Assembly (NCBI GenBank): GCA_011037195.1
Contig: JAAEAF010002760.1
Location: forward strand, 106,146-170,145
Direction: 5' to 3'
Origin: Triatoma infestans
Lineage: Eukaryota > Arthropoda > Insecta > Hemiptera > Reduviidae
DNA: 64,000 bases
The notes below the pieces were generated by a model. The model was not told the origin of the DNA and made no database searches. It saw only the letters and a program-made list of their open reading frames with translations. Of the stretch, positions 43,541 to 55,294 are shown one piece after another (the stretch's first letter is position 1; each line of letters opens with the position of its first letter). Made by a program: the position numbers and the translations under genes.

Positions 43541-44299
43541 TTTTATACTATGTCTAAATGTATTCATTTTAAGTATTGCAGTGATAGAAGAACGGTTGGT
43601 ACTAAAGGAAATTATTCTATGAATTGAATTTTTTTTTAAAACAACGAGCCGACTTAATTGTTTTTAAATTAGAAAACGAATTTAAATGCTTTTTACATTA
43701 AATTAATGCTTAATGTACATTAAACTCTTATTGGACACGATTGTAAAAATTTTACAGTACCAATAGTAATTATTTCTAAATGGTAGTTATGATCAATACA
43801 ATCGATATAAATGCTGCATTACATTGATAATTTTATCATTTTTCAGTTGTATATTAAAACTTTTAAGTTTATAAGTTTATTTTTTACTAAAAAAAAAACG
43901 TAAGCTGTAGAAGGCAAAGCCTCACAGCTACAACTAGCTTACTAAATATAAATAAAATAGGAATTCTTTATTTAACAATTTATTTATTATTCATCCTTTT
44001 GACAATCCTACCGATAATAATTTAACTGGAATTTTTTATATAACCCACCATACTTGCACTTGTTATTATTCTACATTTATATTGATTCCTAAATTAGAAT
44101 GAATTCATCTGTTAATAATCCTTCTCCATGCTTTAACTAGAATAACTCATTATTTATAACTGTCTTATTTAACTTATACGAACCTTTAAAATAACATTCT
44201 TTTGTTGTCTTTTAATTATTCTTCGCTTTTTATCTACAGATATATATATAGATATATATATATATAAAACTTTCTCTTATTTTTATATTATATATATAA
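43541..44299. other. AT-rich gap, nothing recognised
   Basis: About 0.75 kb with no coding or repeat features except TA-rich tracts near 44,240-44,300. Confidence 0.4.
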
Positions 44300-45563
44300 T
44301 AAAGCTAGGAGAGATGATGGGGGTAGGAGAGAAGACGCAAGCTTTGCTTCTCTTGTATGCCACCATGTGGCGTCATACAAGTTAGTCGAATGATAGAAGC
44401 GAGCGTATTGCAAAATTCTTCAGTTATTTTGTGTGTTCTACGAGCATTTATATACAACAGCTATATCTGGTGAATTCCTGAATTTTCATGACGCATTAGT
44501 AAATTTTTATATACTATATTGATTGTAATTGAAATAAAAAATTTCCACGTTATAGTTAAAGGCATAGTATTTACCAACTTTCATGTCGATCAGCCATGTT
44601 TCCTTCACAAAGGAGAGGTACAGCATCTCTTCTATCTATGGTGCTTCATCTATATGTAATGACATAAAGTCATAGCAATGTCAAAGTGGTTCCAGCCAGC
44701 TTCTATCTTCACAAAGGATGGCAGGAATAAAAGATAATTTATAACTAGTAGCCTAGCCGGCCGCTGTCTTCAGGACAAGGCCGCGACCAAACAAACAAAA
44801 CCAAGGGTCAATACTTTACATCAAAGCAAGCGCCGATAAAGCTGGCCACTGACCTAAATCACTGGTCACCGAACTAACCAAGGGCCGCACAAGGTCGCAC
44901 ACTAGGACAGATGTCTTGGTGTGAGTGTTGCTAACACTAGTATAAACTTCGCCCCATTGGAAGAGGGGATCATTATTATACTTCAGTAGGTCTTATCATT
45001 ATACACGAGTACGTCATTAGATTAATATATACGAGTACATCGTTATACGAGCAGCAGTTCCGCGTCCCTATACAGGTTTTACTTATACTTATTTTCATAA
45101 TTGTGCATCTTAGTTTATTTATTTTAATCATCTTAAATTATTTGTTATTCTAACTTTAAATTATCTAAGTATTTCATATTAATAGTTACCATTTCTTACA
45201 TTTAATTTACTGTAAAAATATAGTCTATTTTTATAAATTCAGTGTTAGTAATTCGAGCACTAACTTCCAATAATCTCTAAACTAACTTCCGCCCTCTTCA
45301 AGACATCTACTACATAACTCAGGAATCACAATAAACGATTCCACTACATATACTACCATAGTAGAAGAAACAGCCAAATATAGTGTATTTGTATTTGGTT
45401 TCTGGAATAAAGGAGAATATCTTTATTTAGAAAAATAACATTTTTTTTTTTTTTTAGATAATAGTAGTTGACATATGTTTAATAAGAATTACCTCTTTAA
45501 TATATCTCCTATATTTTAATACAGGGCATAACTTTGAAATGTGCGTCATCTCTCCTAGCTTTA
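44300..45563. mobile_element. TIR element split by a solo LTR
   Basis: A perfect 18-bp inverted repeat, TAAAGCTAGGAGAGATGA at 44,300-44,317 and its complement at 45,546-45,563, brackets the region. Without the LTR insertion it would be about 0.57 kb. No transposase frame is present. The superfamily is unclear because no TSD can be read in the TA-rich flanks. Confidence 0.6.
44655..45348 (+). mobile_element. Solo LTR (Gypsy-like) with 4-bp TSD
   Basis: Begins TGTAATGACATA, ends GATTCCACTACA. The left half matches 48,088-48,490 (TAATTTATAACTAGT, CAAGCGCCGATAAAGC, AGGTCGCACACTA, TAAACTTCGCCCCA.TGGA, GCGTCCCTATACA), and the last 30 bp match the end of that LTR. It has about 260 bp more between CCCTATACAG and GAATCAC than the 48-kb copy. 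The flanks are TATA on both sides. It is a solo LTR left by recombination. Confidence 0.8.
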
Positions 45564-46796
45564 CCCTGTACACAATTATATATATATTATTATAATATAA
45601 CCTGTATGAAAATTCTGAAAGTACTACAAAGTTATTAAATCAAATAAAATCTATTATACAATTATTATAAATAATATAAAATACAATTTTATTACATTAT
45701 AAAATCTGTTAAGAATAAAATATTAAGGAAATAATGCAAAATAATAAATTGTCAAGTGTACATTCGAATAGATGTCGCGAAATAGTAGTGGAATCAAGAT
45801 TCAGTTTATTTGGCGACTAGGTTTCAGATTTAACTTTATTGGATTTTATCCTTTAACTTTGGTGTTTACACAGTTAATTAACTCCACTAACATAACATGG
45901 AACTAATAACCAGGATAGTGGACGACGAGCTCTTTCCTCTCTAACCAAATAAATAAATGAATAGTGCATAAATTCTTGGTGAGTCCGGAACGAATGAATA
46001 TAGAAAGCAAAGGCTAGTAAAACACAAAAATTGGAGCCCTATGATAAAAATATATAATCTGTATCGTTTTAAACACATTTGTACCTCATTACTATTTCTT
46101 ACTTATAATAGTGGAGTATAGGCCTTTGAAGGCTTTTTCTGTCTCACACAGTAAAAACTAATAAAATTCCCTATTTCTCGAGTTAATCCTTTTCTCATTA
46201 AACTTGCAATCCCTAACTAACCCTTAATCCTTAAAAGTCAGTGCCCTGGTGATTTAACTTAAAGCTTAATTTCGAATGATATTAATAAATAATTTTCCGC
46301 TCGTAATATTTACTTGTACATATTATTGACAGCTTGTCACGAAACTGGTTGCCCCTGCCGGCTTTGTGGTGTGAAGGTGGGTTGGGAGCGGTTAGTCCGG
46401 CTCTGTAGTTCGGGGAAGGGTAGAAAGGAAAACACCTCCAATACACCTTACATTCCTTTTATTTAGAACTCACAAAAAAAACTACAAAGTATGTATATCA
46501 GCATTATTCTCTTATGGTGCTTTAAGACAGGTTTAATTAATTCTAGTAAGGGGTTTTCTTTTGTTAATTTATAAACTTTAATTACATTAATAAATGATAT
46601 AGATATAAGTTCACTCACCCTGTGAACAATATTGATAGTAACATATATAAATATTATATTTTTATTCTTAACAAACTGAAGGTTTAAAGGTAAGTAGGCA
46701 ATTGAGGTTAATTAATCAAAACATTGTATTACATTGTGGTTTAGCAACCATATGATTTAATTCCTCTGTAGGCATTGGCTAATATTAATAATTTTC
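45564..46796. other. Stretch without recognised gene
   Basis: About 1.2 kb, AT rich, with a GC-richer island at about 46,335-46,425 (GCCCCTGCCGGCTTTGTGG, GGGAGCGGTTAGTCCGGC). I cannot match it to a known RNA or repeat in the window. Confidence 0.35.
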
Positions 46797-47000
46797 TAAT
46801 TAATAATTATAGGGCAGGGAATAGCTAAGTGGTTGGCGTACTGGACTCCCACGCGAAGGACTCGGGTTCAAGTTCCAGCTGTGCTACCATTAGATTTTTT
46901 CTTCCTAGGAGCCTCTGTTGTTTGTAAGGAGAGAACATTGTCCGGAGGACGGTAGTGCACTGAGAAGGCTCCGGGCGCCAATGATTAAAAATAGTTAATT

Positions 47001-47555
47001 TTTTTTTTTTTTTCCTTCAATAATTTATTTGCAACTGTACAATATATACAATAAGCAAATGTGATAAATGATTACAAGACCTAATTTAAATGGGAAGAAA
47101 ATACCCAGTGGTATTACTTCAAGGTTGTGGAGTTAATTTAAAAGGTCACGGGGCCACTGACGCTTCAGGCGTCGAGAAGGATTATCAGGTAAGGTTTGAG
47201 CAAGTTGCTGAACCAAAGGATTATGATGATGGGACAGGGAGTTATGGAATCTTTGATAGCGGGATTTAATTAGGTCGGACACATATGGAATGGATAGGTC
47301 ATTATGTTAGGTTTTATTGGAGACATAATAAGGAGCATTGGTGATTTTTCGTAGGATTTTGGATTGTAAGGATTGGATACGGTAAACGTTGGAATGCTTA
47401 GTGGATCCCCATACCTCTAGTCCGTAAGTCCATATTGGTCGTAGTAAAGTTTTGTATAGTGTGAGCTTATTTTTTAAAGTAAGTTTGGATCGTTTGTCTA
47501 AGAGTCTTGAAAGGATAAGAAATCGTCTATTGGTTTCAGTCCTTTTCAGTATGGG
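47001..47555 (-). mobile_element. Jockey LINE with 14-bp TSD and poly(A), inside SINE2
   Basis: TSD AAAAATAGTTAATT at 46,987-47,000 and 47,556-47,569; poly(A) (poly-T on plus) at about 47,001-47,013. Only the last 0.55 kb of the element is present. Confidence 0.92.
47090..47555 (-). pseudogene. Jockey reverse transcriptase C-terminus, nearly intact
   Basis: In one frame the minus strand reads LTLKNKLTLYKTLLRPIWTY, GLEVWGSTKHSNVYRIQSLQ, SKILRKITNAPYYVSNKT, a stop, then HNDLSIPYVSDLIKSRYQRF and LKRQWPRDLLN. It matches the 22,979-23,335 segment of the Jockey copy at 22.5 kb. With only one internal stop it looks like a young insertion. The RT active site lies outside the truncated copy. Confidence 0.85.
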
Positions 47556-47640
47556 AAAAATAGTTAATTAATTAATAATTAACCAACTGTGTCTCCAATC
47601 CCGTCTCAAGCGGATAAATAAAAATAATCAATGCTCCAGG

Positions 47641-47664
47641 AATAATAATAATAATAATAATAAT
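47641..47664. repeat. (AAT)n microsatellite
   Basis: Eight AAT units after GCTCCAGG; it could be the tail of an older LINE. Confidence 0.9.
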
Positions 47665-48087
47665 CAGAGAAGAAAAAACATTTTATTGAATGGGCTTGCA
47701 ATAAAAAAGGGCCTGCTCAACTTGTTGAGGTGCAAAAAACAGCATTGTGATCTATTCTAAGCCAATGGTACATAGATAATTCGGACCGGCAATTTTCAGA
47801 GGCTCATAATCTTCATAAGATCATTGTCAGTACAAACGCTAGTATTGCTTTTACAGAAGGTAAACGAGATTGCTAACTAAAATCGCTTTAGCGGATATTA
47901 CAAGGTATTTGGAAATTACAGATATCCTGTTGCCGTGGAAGTGGAAGGATTATGGGGATTTAAAGCCAGTTGAAGTAGACACAACTATTATATCGGCGCC
48001 CAGATTGTGGCCTTTGCTCGGCTAGAAAGAAAAATTAATGTTGTCAAAATGAGTTCGTAGTACTTTGAAAAAGATATCTGTTGAAAT

Positions 48088-48519
48088 TGTAATGACATAG
48101 CAATGTCAAAGCCTACAAAATATAACAAAAGGAAAGAATAATTTATAACTAGTGGCCCCACAGCCGGCCGCTGCACAAAGGTATCAAAGACGAGCACCGA
48201 TAAAGCCCTATCTATTGAACAGAAGCCACCTGGGCTTTGAAAGTCGCCGATGAGCGACCAAATCTGGCAACTGACCTGAATCACTGGTCGCCGACCTAAA
48301 CAAGGTCGCACGCTACTAGAGATGTCTAAGTGTGAGAACTTGATAGTGTGTGAGTAAGACTAATATAAACTTCGCTCCACTGGATGAGGGGATCATTATA
48401 TCATTCATCATTATACCAGTAGCCACATTATTATATCAGTATCCATTTTACAGCAGCAGTTATACTTGAGTTCTGAGCGCGTCCCTATACAAGGAATCAC
48501 GACAATTGATTCCACTACA
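48088..48519 (+). mobile_element. Gypsy-like LTR (5' LTR)
   Basis: TGTAATGACATAGC to GATTCCACTACA, related to the solo LTR at 44,655. A primer-binding site follows, so this was a 5' LTR and not a solo LTR. Open frames on the minus strand at 47,988-48,311 cross it and are not genes. Confidence 0.8.
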
Positions 48520-48521
48520 TC

Positions 48522-48539
48522 TGGTGGCAGCGGTGGGAT
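48522..48539 (+). promoter_or_regulatory. Primer-binding site complementary to tRNA-Leu
   Basis: TGGTGGCAGCGGTGGGAT, two bases after the LTR, is the complement of the conserved 3' end of animal tRNA-Leu (…ATCCCACCGCTGCCA plus CCA). This is where minus-strand DNA synthesis would start. Internal sequence is lost within about 100 bp. Confidence 0.8.
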
Positions 48540-48679
48540 CTGATCATCCGATACGATACACCAGATTCCACTACAAAATAAACAAAAACTTAACACACAA
48601 CTCAAAAAGCTATTCGATAAATTTCGCAACTAAACAAAACTAATTCCGTTATTCGATTTTCTATAAACTTTGCATTATA

Positions 48680-48850
48680 ACAGTAAATTTAAGTAATCTT
48701 GATATTATTATATTAGTGTCAAAGCCATTAGTTGTACTGAAATGACACTTTATAGGAAAACATAGCATTGAAGCTTCGTACTGAAACTTCCAAAAATGAA
48801 TTTTTCTCTTGGAACATATTTCAAATTAAAATAATCCTCTAGGATTATGA
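48680..48850 (-). mobile_element. HLX remnant
   Basis: TGAAATGACACTTTATAGG, ATGAATTTTTCTCTTGG and CATATTTCAAATTAAAAT follow HLX minus-strand order with strong decay. Confidence 0.4.
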
Positions 48851-49451
48851 TTTTATTACTAATTGAAATAAAATAATGCTTTCTCCTTAGTATATTAATT
48901 TTATTTCAATAATTTAAGTATTTAATGAAATTGTAGAGTTTTCTTTATTAAAGACATCTTTGGAATTTTTTTTTACCAATTTAAAACAAATTTATGTTAA
49001 ATAATTTGATAGAAATAAAATCCAAGAGAGAAATCCTATCACTCCCACCTACAATGAGCGCCCGAGGGCGCCTACATACGCACCTACACACTCCAGTTGT
49101 AACATAGTACTCAATATATACACATAGGTACGCCTACATATATTTTACATATGAGACATCTACATATGTACACAAAGGTACATATTATGTTAAAGAGGAT
49201 TATGAGTGGATATATTGAAGTAAAAGGGAAAACCAAATTATATTTTATATATATTTAATGGAAAATGAGGGAAACCTCAATATTGAGGAAGCTTTTTTTT
49301 AAAAAAAATAAATAAATAAATAAAAGTTGTAGAAGCAGCGATATTATTTAAATTTATATTTGTCTTCATATATTGAATTCTTTGAATTATTTTCAAATAT
49401 AAAGTTTTGACAGAGAATGTGAACAATATTTACAATCAAAATCTCATCAAT
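48851..49451. other. AT-rich gap
   Basis: Includes an AC/TA-rich tract at 49,060-49,190 with repeated TACATATG/CACCTACA words and (AAAT)n at 49,303-49,323. No frame is recognised. Confidence 0.4.
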
Positions 49452-50417
49452 TTTTACTTTCTCTTACTCCTAGTAATCGTGTCAAATTTTCGATATTGAT
49501 TTTTTCACCGGAAATATCCGTTCTGAGGTCCCCTGAGTGCACAAAAGTGGTTTTTAGCAAATGGTCTGTGTGTGTGTGTGTGGCGTGTGTGTGTGTATGT
49601 ATGTGAACAGGATAGCTCAAAAACGAAAAATCGTAGAAAGTTCGAACCTGATATTCCGTTTAGTTATCACCATGAGATCCGAATGTGGGTCATCTGTCAA
49701 AATTCCTCAACCGGAAGTGCCACTTTACTAGTTGTTTTTTTTACCTTATTGCGATTTTCTCAAAAAACACTGCAACGATTTTCTTCAAACTTTTCTATAT
49801 CAACTACACATACTAGCAACTACAACATTTATTTGAGATATTTCTCTGGGAAAATTCATTTAAAGGCACTTCTGGTGGAGAGGTGGGGTTAGGTTTTCAT
49901 CTAAAGTGCTGTTTCAGTTTATTAGACAATTCTGCCATTTAAATAATGTTAATAAAAATTGAATATGTTGTTGAAATTCCGTGTTTGAAAAAAAATCGGA
50001 TGACCGGAAGTGCGTTCACTTTTTTTCGCGATTTTCTCAAAAATGGCTCAGACGATTTTCTTGAAACTTCTAATATAAACTAAACATGCAATGATCTACA
50101 TCATTTATTTAAAACATTTCTCTGGGAAAATTCATTTAAGGGCACTTATGGGGAGTGGTGGGGTTAGAGCTTCCTTTAAGTGCTATCTAATTGATTATAC
50201 AATTCTATCATCAAAACAAAATTAATTAGAAATAAATAGATTGGTAAATTTCCGAGTTTCAAGAAAATTATTAAATCGGAAGTGCGCTTTTACTGAACAG
50301 TTTTTTTCAGTATTCGACGAATTTCGTTAAATTTGCTACACAAACTATAAACTTTGTTATATTTATAATTTTTAGAACTGGAGTAAGGGAAAGTGGTGTG
50401 AGTATTTCATACCAGAT
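49452..50417 (+). mobile_element. HLX repeat, full-length two-unit copy
   Basis: ACTTTCTCTTACTCCTAG at 49,456; about 19 bp after the terminus are missing relative to other copies, so the 5' hairpin is lost. (GT)n at 49,566-49,600, units near 49,750 and 50,027, inverted terminus near 50,378-50,394 and stem-loop to CAGA at 50,417. Confidence 0.88.
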
Positions 50418-50519
50418 TTTTTTGTTTTTATATTGGCTATAGTGTTCAACATTGGCCGATATGGCTGTTAGAATTTAGATAGTAAATATCTGTTTATATT
50501 TAGCTCGATCACATCCTGA

Positions 50520-51702
50520 AAACCAAATATCTGGTGTGAAATAATCAAACGGTTTTTGTCTTACTGCAGTTTACACAGATTTAAGTCACAAATTTTCCTC
50601 AAACTTACAATTCTTTACTAAATGTTTGCTTGTCTTCAATTTTATATCAAAAGCGATAAGTCTCTATATTCATGTTAGTTTAAGAACTTAATGAAATCCG
50701 TCGTTGCTTATAGATAAAATCGTAAATAATTGAAATAACTGTTTACTAAAAGCGCATGCCAGTCAACCAATTTTTTCTTCAAATTCCGCATTATGACAAT
50801 ATACTTAATTCTATTTATGTTATTCTGTTTATGTTAGGTGATAAAATAATATAATAATACAATGGGTATTAGAAAGAGAGAATTGGGTTTGAAAAATAAA
50901 TAAACACTGGTATGTTGAGATAGTAACACTGTATAATGAGATAGTAAGCTGAACACTGTATAATAAGATAGTAACACAGACTGCCAGAACTTTATACGAA
51001 TATAGACATTGGTAGTAAGAGATTTAAAGTGAGTAAAGAGAAAAGTAGTATTTGGTTGCTGAAACGTAGTAACTGCGGTCCAAACTGTTCTCAAGATTGT
51101 CCCTCTATAAGGCTAGCTCAGCTGTATATTTACCGAGTCTCCCATTCTAGTCTGGCGTAAGTAATGAGTGAGACTGTCAAATTTTTGTGTCTCTCTCTCT
51201 GCTATAGATCACTCTCTTCTGATCCTATTACAATAACATAAAATAGCGCTTTAGAAAAACATAAATGTACCGTTTTCCCCCAAAATATCCCCTTAAATGA
51301 ATTTATGTTAATAAATAAAAATTGGAGCTTTTGGTATACCTATGTGAGGGTGTGTGTAGTTAATAAGCGAGTTTTAAAGAAAACTGGTTGTAGCCGCTTT
51401 TGAGAATATTGCAAAAACTGAAAAATCCATTGAATCTGTGTTACTTTCGGTTTAGAAATTTTGTCACATAACCTCCTCCTAATTTTGTCGAATTCCCTCA
51501 CGAAATGTGAATGTTTGAACAATCTGCATTTTTTTTCAGTTTTGAGCTATGCTGTTCACACACACACACACACATCATTTTCTAAAAACAACTTTTTATG
51601 GACGCAAAGACCTAAAACCGGTATTTCCGGTGAAAACTCGATATCGAAAATTAGACACAATCGCAATTACTTCCTCTAACAGCATTTAGAGTAAGTAAAA
51701 AA
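50520..51702 (-). mobile_element. HLX repeat, split by an LTR-like repeat
   Basis: It starts ATCTGGTGTGAAATAATC at about 50,529, runs to about 50,850, resumes after 51,233 and ends with a mutated terminus near 51,690. The AC tract is at 51,557-51,572. Confidence 0.75.
50853..51233 (-). mobile_element. LTR-like repeat (family TGTAAT) inside HLX
   Basis: Minus strand: TGTAATAGGATCAGAAGAG ... AATACCCA, with a TATA-like element (GGTAAATATACAG) and an R-like AAAGTTCTGGCAGTCTGTG, the layout of 541-851 and 58,815-59,110. Interruption of otherwise continuous HLX sequence gives its edges to within a few bases. No exact TSD. Confidence 0.6.
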
Positions 51703-51980
51703 AAGAAAGGAACGAATATAAATAAATAAATCAATCAATATAAGAACTTTACTGCTTCGTTAACTCTCGCTCAAGCAAAACAATTACTAACATTTGGGTT
51801 AGTTGGTCCAAAAATTTAAGTTCCTAATAAGAAGTTTCGAAAAATTATATTTTCATTTTTAGGTTACAAGAAAGTAGTTCTTTTACTCATTACTTATAGA
51901 ATTTATATTTACTTATTTATGGGGTGTAAAGAGTATATTAGTATTAGATTGGCTGAACGATGAGTGGTGATATTGATATT

Positions 51981-52219
51981 TTTTTTTAAATTTAAAGTGC
52001 GTCAACTTCTATGGTCATAGGCGCCCGGAGCCTTCTCAGTGCATGCCGGCTTCCGGACAACAGTGTTCTCTCGTTACAGACAACACTGTCCATCACCGGA
52101 CAGTGAACTGCCAAGGCTCCTAGGAAGAAAAAAATCTAAGGGATAGCAAAGCTGGACTCGAACCCGGATCCTCCGCGTAGGAGTCCAGTACGCTAACCAC
52201 TTAGCTAATCTCTCCCCTT
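51981..52219 (-). mobile_element. SINE2 with 14-bp TSD
   Basis: Complete minus-strand copy: box B complement GGACTCGAACC, box A complement CGCTAACCACTTAGCTAAT, body GGCGCCCGGAGCCTTCTCAG. The TSD is GGTGATATTGATAT / GGTGATGTTGATAT (51,967-51,980 and 52,220-52,233). Confidence 0.9.
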
Positions 52220-52234
52220 GGTGATGTTGATATG

Positions 52235-53690
52235 GGTATAGATTGTTAGCGCTGGCTATTGTATGTCGCTTAAGAGTAACGTGTCTAATTGGAACTTTCA
52301 TTTGTTCTAGCAATCGATTAGTTTGGTAGCGTAGTACGGTGAAAGCTTTTGGCAGAAAGCGTATTGAAGCAGTTGATTGTTGGTTACGATTAATTTCTTG
52401 ATTAAGACTTCTGAGTTTCACAATGAGTCTGCATTAAAAATTCCTAAACAGCATTATGCTCTTGATTCTTGGCAGTCTCTTTTCTTCTTGGTCGTTTGTG
52501 GGAATTTCTTCAAGTTTTCATTTTACTCTTCAAGTATTGTTTACCCTCAAGGTTAATCGTGAGGGTTGATTTTAGGACTTGCTAAAATTCTCGATCCTGG
52601 TTCTTTGTGGGAATTAGAGCCTGCTTATAGCGGGATGATTGTCTCACACAGTTTTAGGTATTCGTCAATCCAGTGCTGTGGTCTGGCAGAAGAAGGTAAA
52701 AACTCCGTGAAGGTTGGGCATGATGTCCAACTTGGAATGGTTGATGTTTGTACGAAGTCTCCAGCAATTATGTGACGAATTACCTCAACAGATGATTGTT
52801 TATTCAATTAAATCATGTGTTCTCCTCCAGCTTCAACTTCCTACCAACTGTTAGTAAGAAAAGTAAGACTTCCTACTTGGCGTCTGCCCTAGGTAAGGTT
52901 TGATAGGACCCTCTATATAATTGGTTATAAAAGCATCTAATTTTTGGTTGCAAACCATGATTACCACCTTCAAATCGATCGTCTAATCAGAATTAGACGC
53001 TTGTTGATTTTTCTACTCTGTGCATCTTGCTTTGTGAATCCCTTGTCTGTCCTTGTATCTCACATTCAATGAAGAAAGAGCACGATCATTGAGTTTTGTA
53101 TTAGGACGCACGATAGCGCATGGTTTTTTTTCGTAGCAAGGATGACGATTTTCAATTTATTGATGTCAGCATTATCTCACAATGAGAATGTTTCCATTAA
53201 TAAAATTTAAAGAATTCAATAACAAATAAAACTCATAATTTTATTTGAAATGTAAGAATAAAATTTTTTACAAATCTAGAAAAATAAGAAATGTTCAAAG
53301 TATGCATTTGAACCAATTTGCTCGCTTCACTATCTTGAGAAACGTTGCATTCCTTGCGGTGTTTGTTTGTAGTCTTCAAACGATGGGAAAACATTCAAAT
53401 AATCAGAAAATTGGTATTAACTGTTCTTGTGCGTAGTTGGATCTGTTTTATTACTGTTATAAAAGAATGGTACTAGATTCTCCAAGATTCTTGTGTAAAG
53501 TAACTATCACTTTTTGAACTACACTATTAATACTAATTATTATTTTTTTATTTTATTTAATACATCATTACAATTGCAAACCAGAGTCTATTAACTTTTT
53601 TGATAGGTATCTTAAATCTATAAGGTGGTTATTCTTCAAAATCACTTAATGCAATAATAGAAATGCAATTGCGTTAACTGAAGATGAGAA
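52235..53690. other. Less AT-rich stretch, unidentified
   Basis: About 1.4 kb without readable domains. The minus-strand frame 52,074-52,421 crosses the SINE. A minus-strand HIIAGDF at about 52,770 recalls the GDFN motif of LINE endonucleases, but flanking residues do not follow the domain. It may be an old LINE 5' part. Confidence 0.3.
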
Positions 53691-54303
53691 ACGTGTATTT
53701 GAAGTGATCACATTTTTGATCTGAAGGCAACTTAGGATTGCAAGTTTTTAATGCGTAACCTTACAGCCGTTTACGAGAAAATTCAAAAAAGTCAAAAAAC
53801 ATTTATCATTTTGCAATTAACCTATTGTCTTCGTTATAATACTTCTAAATGCAATTTGATAATATTATATAGGTCCAACCAAATATTGTACTGTAGTGGT
53901 AATTTAAAGTAAAGCTTAACATTGTTTTACCCCCCTGGTACTCCCAAAACATATATTTTTTTGGCTAAATATTTCAAACAAAAGTTAAAGTTATAGGTAT
54001 TTATTGTATAGGATGTATACAAAGTGGGATGGCATTCTACACATTCGTGAAGAACTGAAAATACTATACATAACTTGTATTTCCTATACATGGAATTTTG
54101 TCCACACTTTCACTGTTAGAGGCGGTAGTAATACCTAAACACAATACGCTCAAGCTCAAGATTTTTTTTTAAGTTTTTCATATATACACACACACAGTCG
54201 TTCGCTAAAACATTTTTTTTCGTAATCAGGGGACCTCAGAAAAATATTTCCAGGAAAAAAACTCACATTTTTGTCTCTTACGTCACTAAGAGAAAGTAAA
54301 AAT
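53690..54303 (-). mobile_element. HLX repeat, old copy
   Basis: TTTACGAGAAAATTCAAAAAAG, TACCCCCCTGGTACTCCC, CTCAAGCTCAAG, a short AC tract (54,183-54,196), TCAGGGGACCTCAG and the terminus CACTAAGAGAAAGTAAAAA at about 54,284-54,302. Confidence 0.7.
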
Positions 54304-54330
54304 ATATAAAAATAAACTTTTTAACAAACA

Positions 54331-54465
54331 GGGGCGGGTGTTGATGTAGTGGTTATAAGCATAGACCTTGTAGCTGAGAGGTCCACAGATCCAGCCCCCA
54401 CTATAACTGCCACGTAATTTGTTAGTTGGATGTTAATCCCGCCTAGAAAAATAAGCTTTATTTTG
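54331..54465 (+). mobile_element. SINE1, shortened
   Basis: GGGGCGGGTGTTGATGTAGTGG (box A) and a mutated box B (AGATCCAGCCC), then CGTAATTTGTTAGTTGGATG and CCCGCCTAGAAAAATA. The CGTCCACGACACC block is deleted. It sits directly against the left arm of the foldback at 54,466. Confidence 0.75.
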
Positions 54466-54500
54466 TAGAGATATTTTCCGTGATAGCCTGGTTCTTTTTG

Positions 54501-54543
54501 GGGTCATCGACCCGGTTTCAGGTGTTCGCCCATCATCAGGTGT
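54501..54543 (-). ncRNA. Hammerhead-like motif, left arm of FB4
   Basis: The minus strand reads CTGATGA (core), T, GGGCGAACACCT (weak stem II), GAAA (core), CCGG, GTC and GATG. Both core strands and the cleavage triplet fit. Stem I is poor because CACC replaces CATC, and stem II has mismatches. Confidence 0.4.
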
Positions 54544-55256
54544 AATATTATGTGTATTGGGATGGTATAAAAAAAAAAATTCAAAATAGTAAATAATTAT
54601 AATTTTTAATTTAAATCTTCTCTAAAGGGATCTCATGAGGTCTGTGAGTTATCTGGATTGATTAAGGGATAAAAAAATTATTAGAGAATAACCATAAAAA
54701 AAAGAAATACATATAATTAAACAATTTAGACCACTAATAAAATCTTATTCTTTAAATAATATTAAAATAATACTTAAACAGTAACTATATTAATTTGTAC
54801 AACTTACAATATTATAAGGGTTTATAAGCTGAAGGTTGGGCCTTAACTCTCGTATAAACACTACGACATGTTCTATAAATTGCCACTGAGCATGATTTCC
54901 TTTACCACCAAAATTATATCCTCCACTATTTGAGGCTATCCACATATATAAGATCCCACCTCCATTGGAGGGAGAAAGAAAGGGAAATTCCCTTTTATTG
55001 TACTACACAGGGTACTATTTTACCTTTCTAACTGTTCCTATTGTTTCACCCAACCTTCGTAAAAACCCATTCTTGGAATTGCATTAAGTAACAACCAATA
55101 TTACATAGATAATAACTAATATATTTCACTTAATTCTAAAATAATTTGTATTTCTTCCCAAAGAACTACACATTGCACTGGATGCTTTTTACGCACATTG
55201 AGCGTATCAACTAAACCTGCTTTGTGCAAATCTTTATCCCACTGTTTGACAAAAAG

Positions 55257-55294
55257 CATCCTGAAGATGGGCGAACGCCTAAAACCGGTCGATG
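55257..55294 (+). ncRNA. Hammerhead-like motif, right arm of FB4
   Basis: CATC (stem I), CTGAAGA (core), T, GGGCGAACGCC (stem II), then TAAAAC where GAAAC is expected, CGGTC and GATG. Loss of the core G and of one stem II pair suggests it is inactive. Confidence 0.4.

Larger units (their letters stand above)
46810..47568 (+). mobile_element. SINE2 with 13-bp TSD, split by a Jockey LINE
   Basis: SINE2 head (ATAGCTAAGTGGTTGGCG, GGGTTCAAGTTCC) and body run to about 46,986. TAATTAATAATTA flanks the compound at 46,797-46,809 and 47,569-47,581, the SINE's own TSD. The interior 47,001-47,555 is the younger LINE. Confidence 0.85.

Noticed and set aside
43263..43567. Two 79-codon proteins on opposite strands
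   Set aside because: They lie in a poly(A)-ended SINE-like repeat inserted in HLX. The lysine run is the poly(A) tail.
47988..48311. 107-codon minus-strand frame
   Set aside because: It spans the boundary of the Gypsy-like LTR at 48,088 and shows no domain.
52625..52807. LINE endonuclease fragment (HIIAGDF on the minus strand)
   Set aside because: Only the GDF triplet fits; none of the other apurinic-endonuclease motifs follow.
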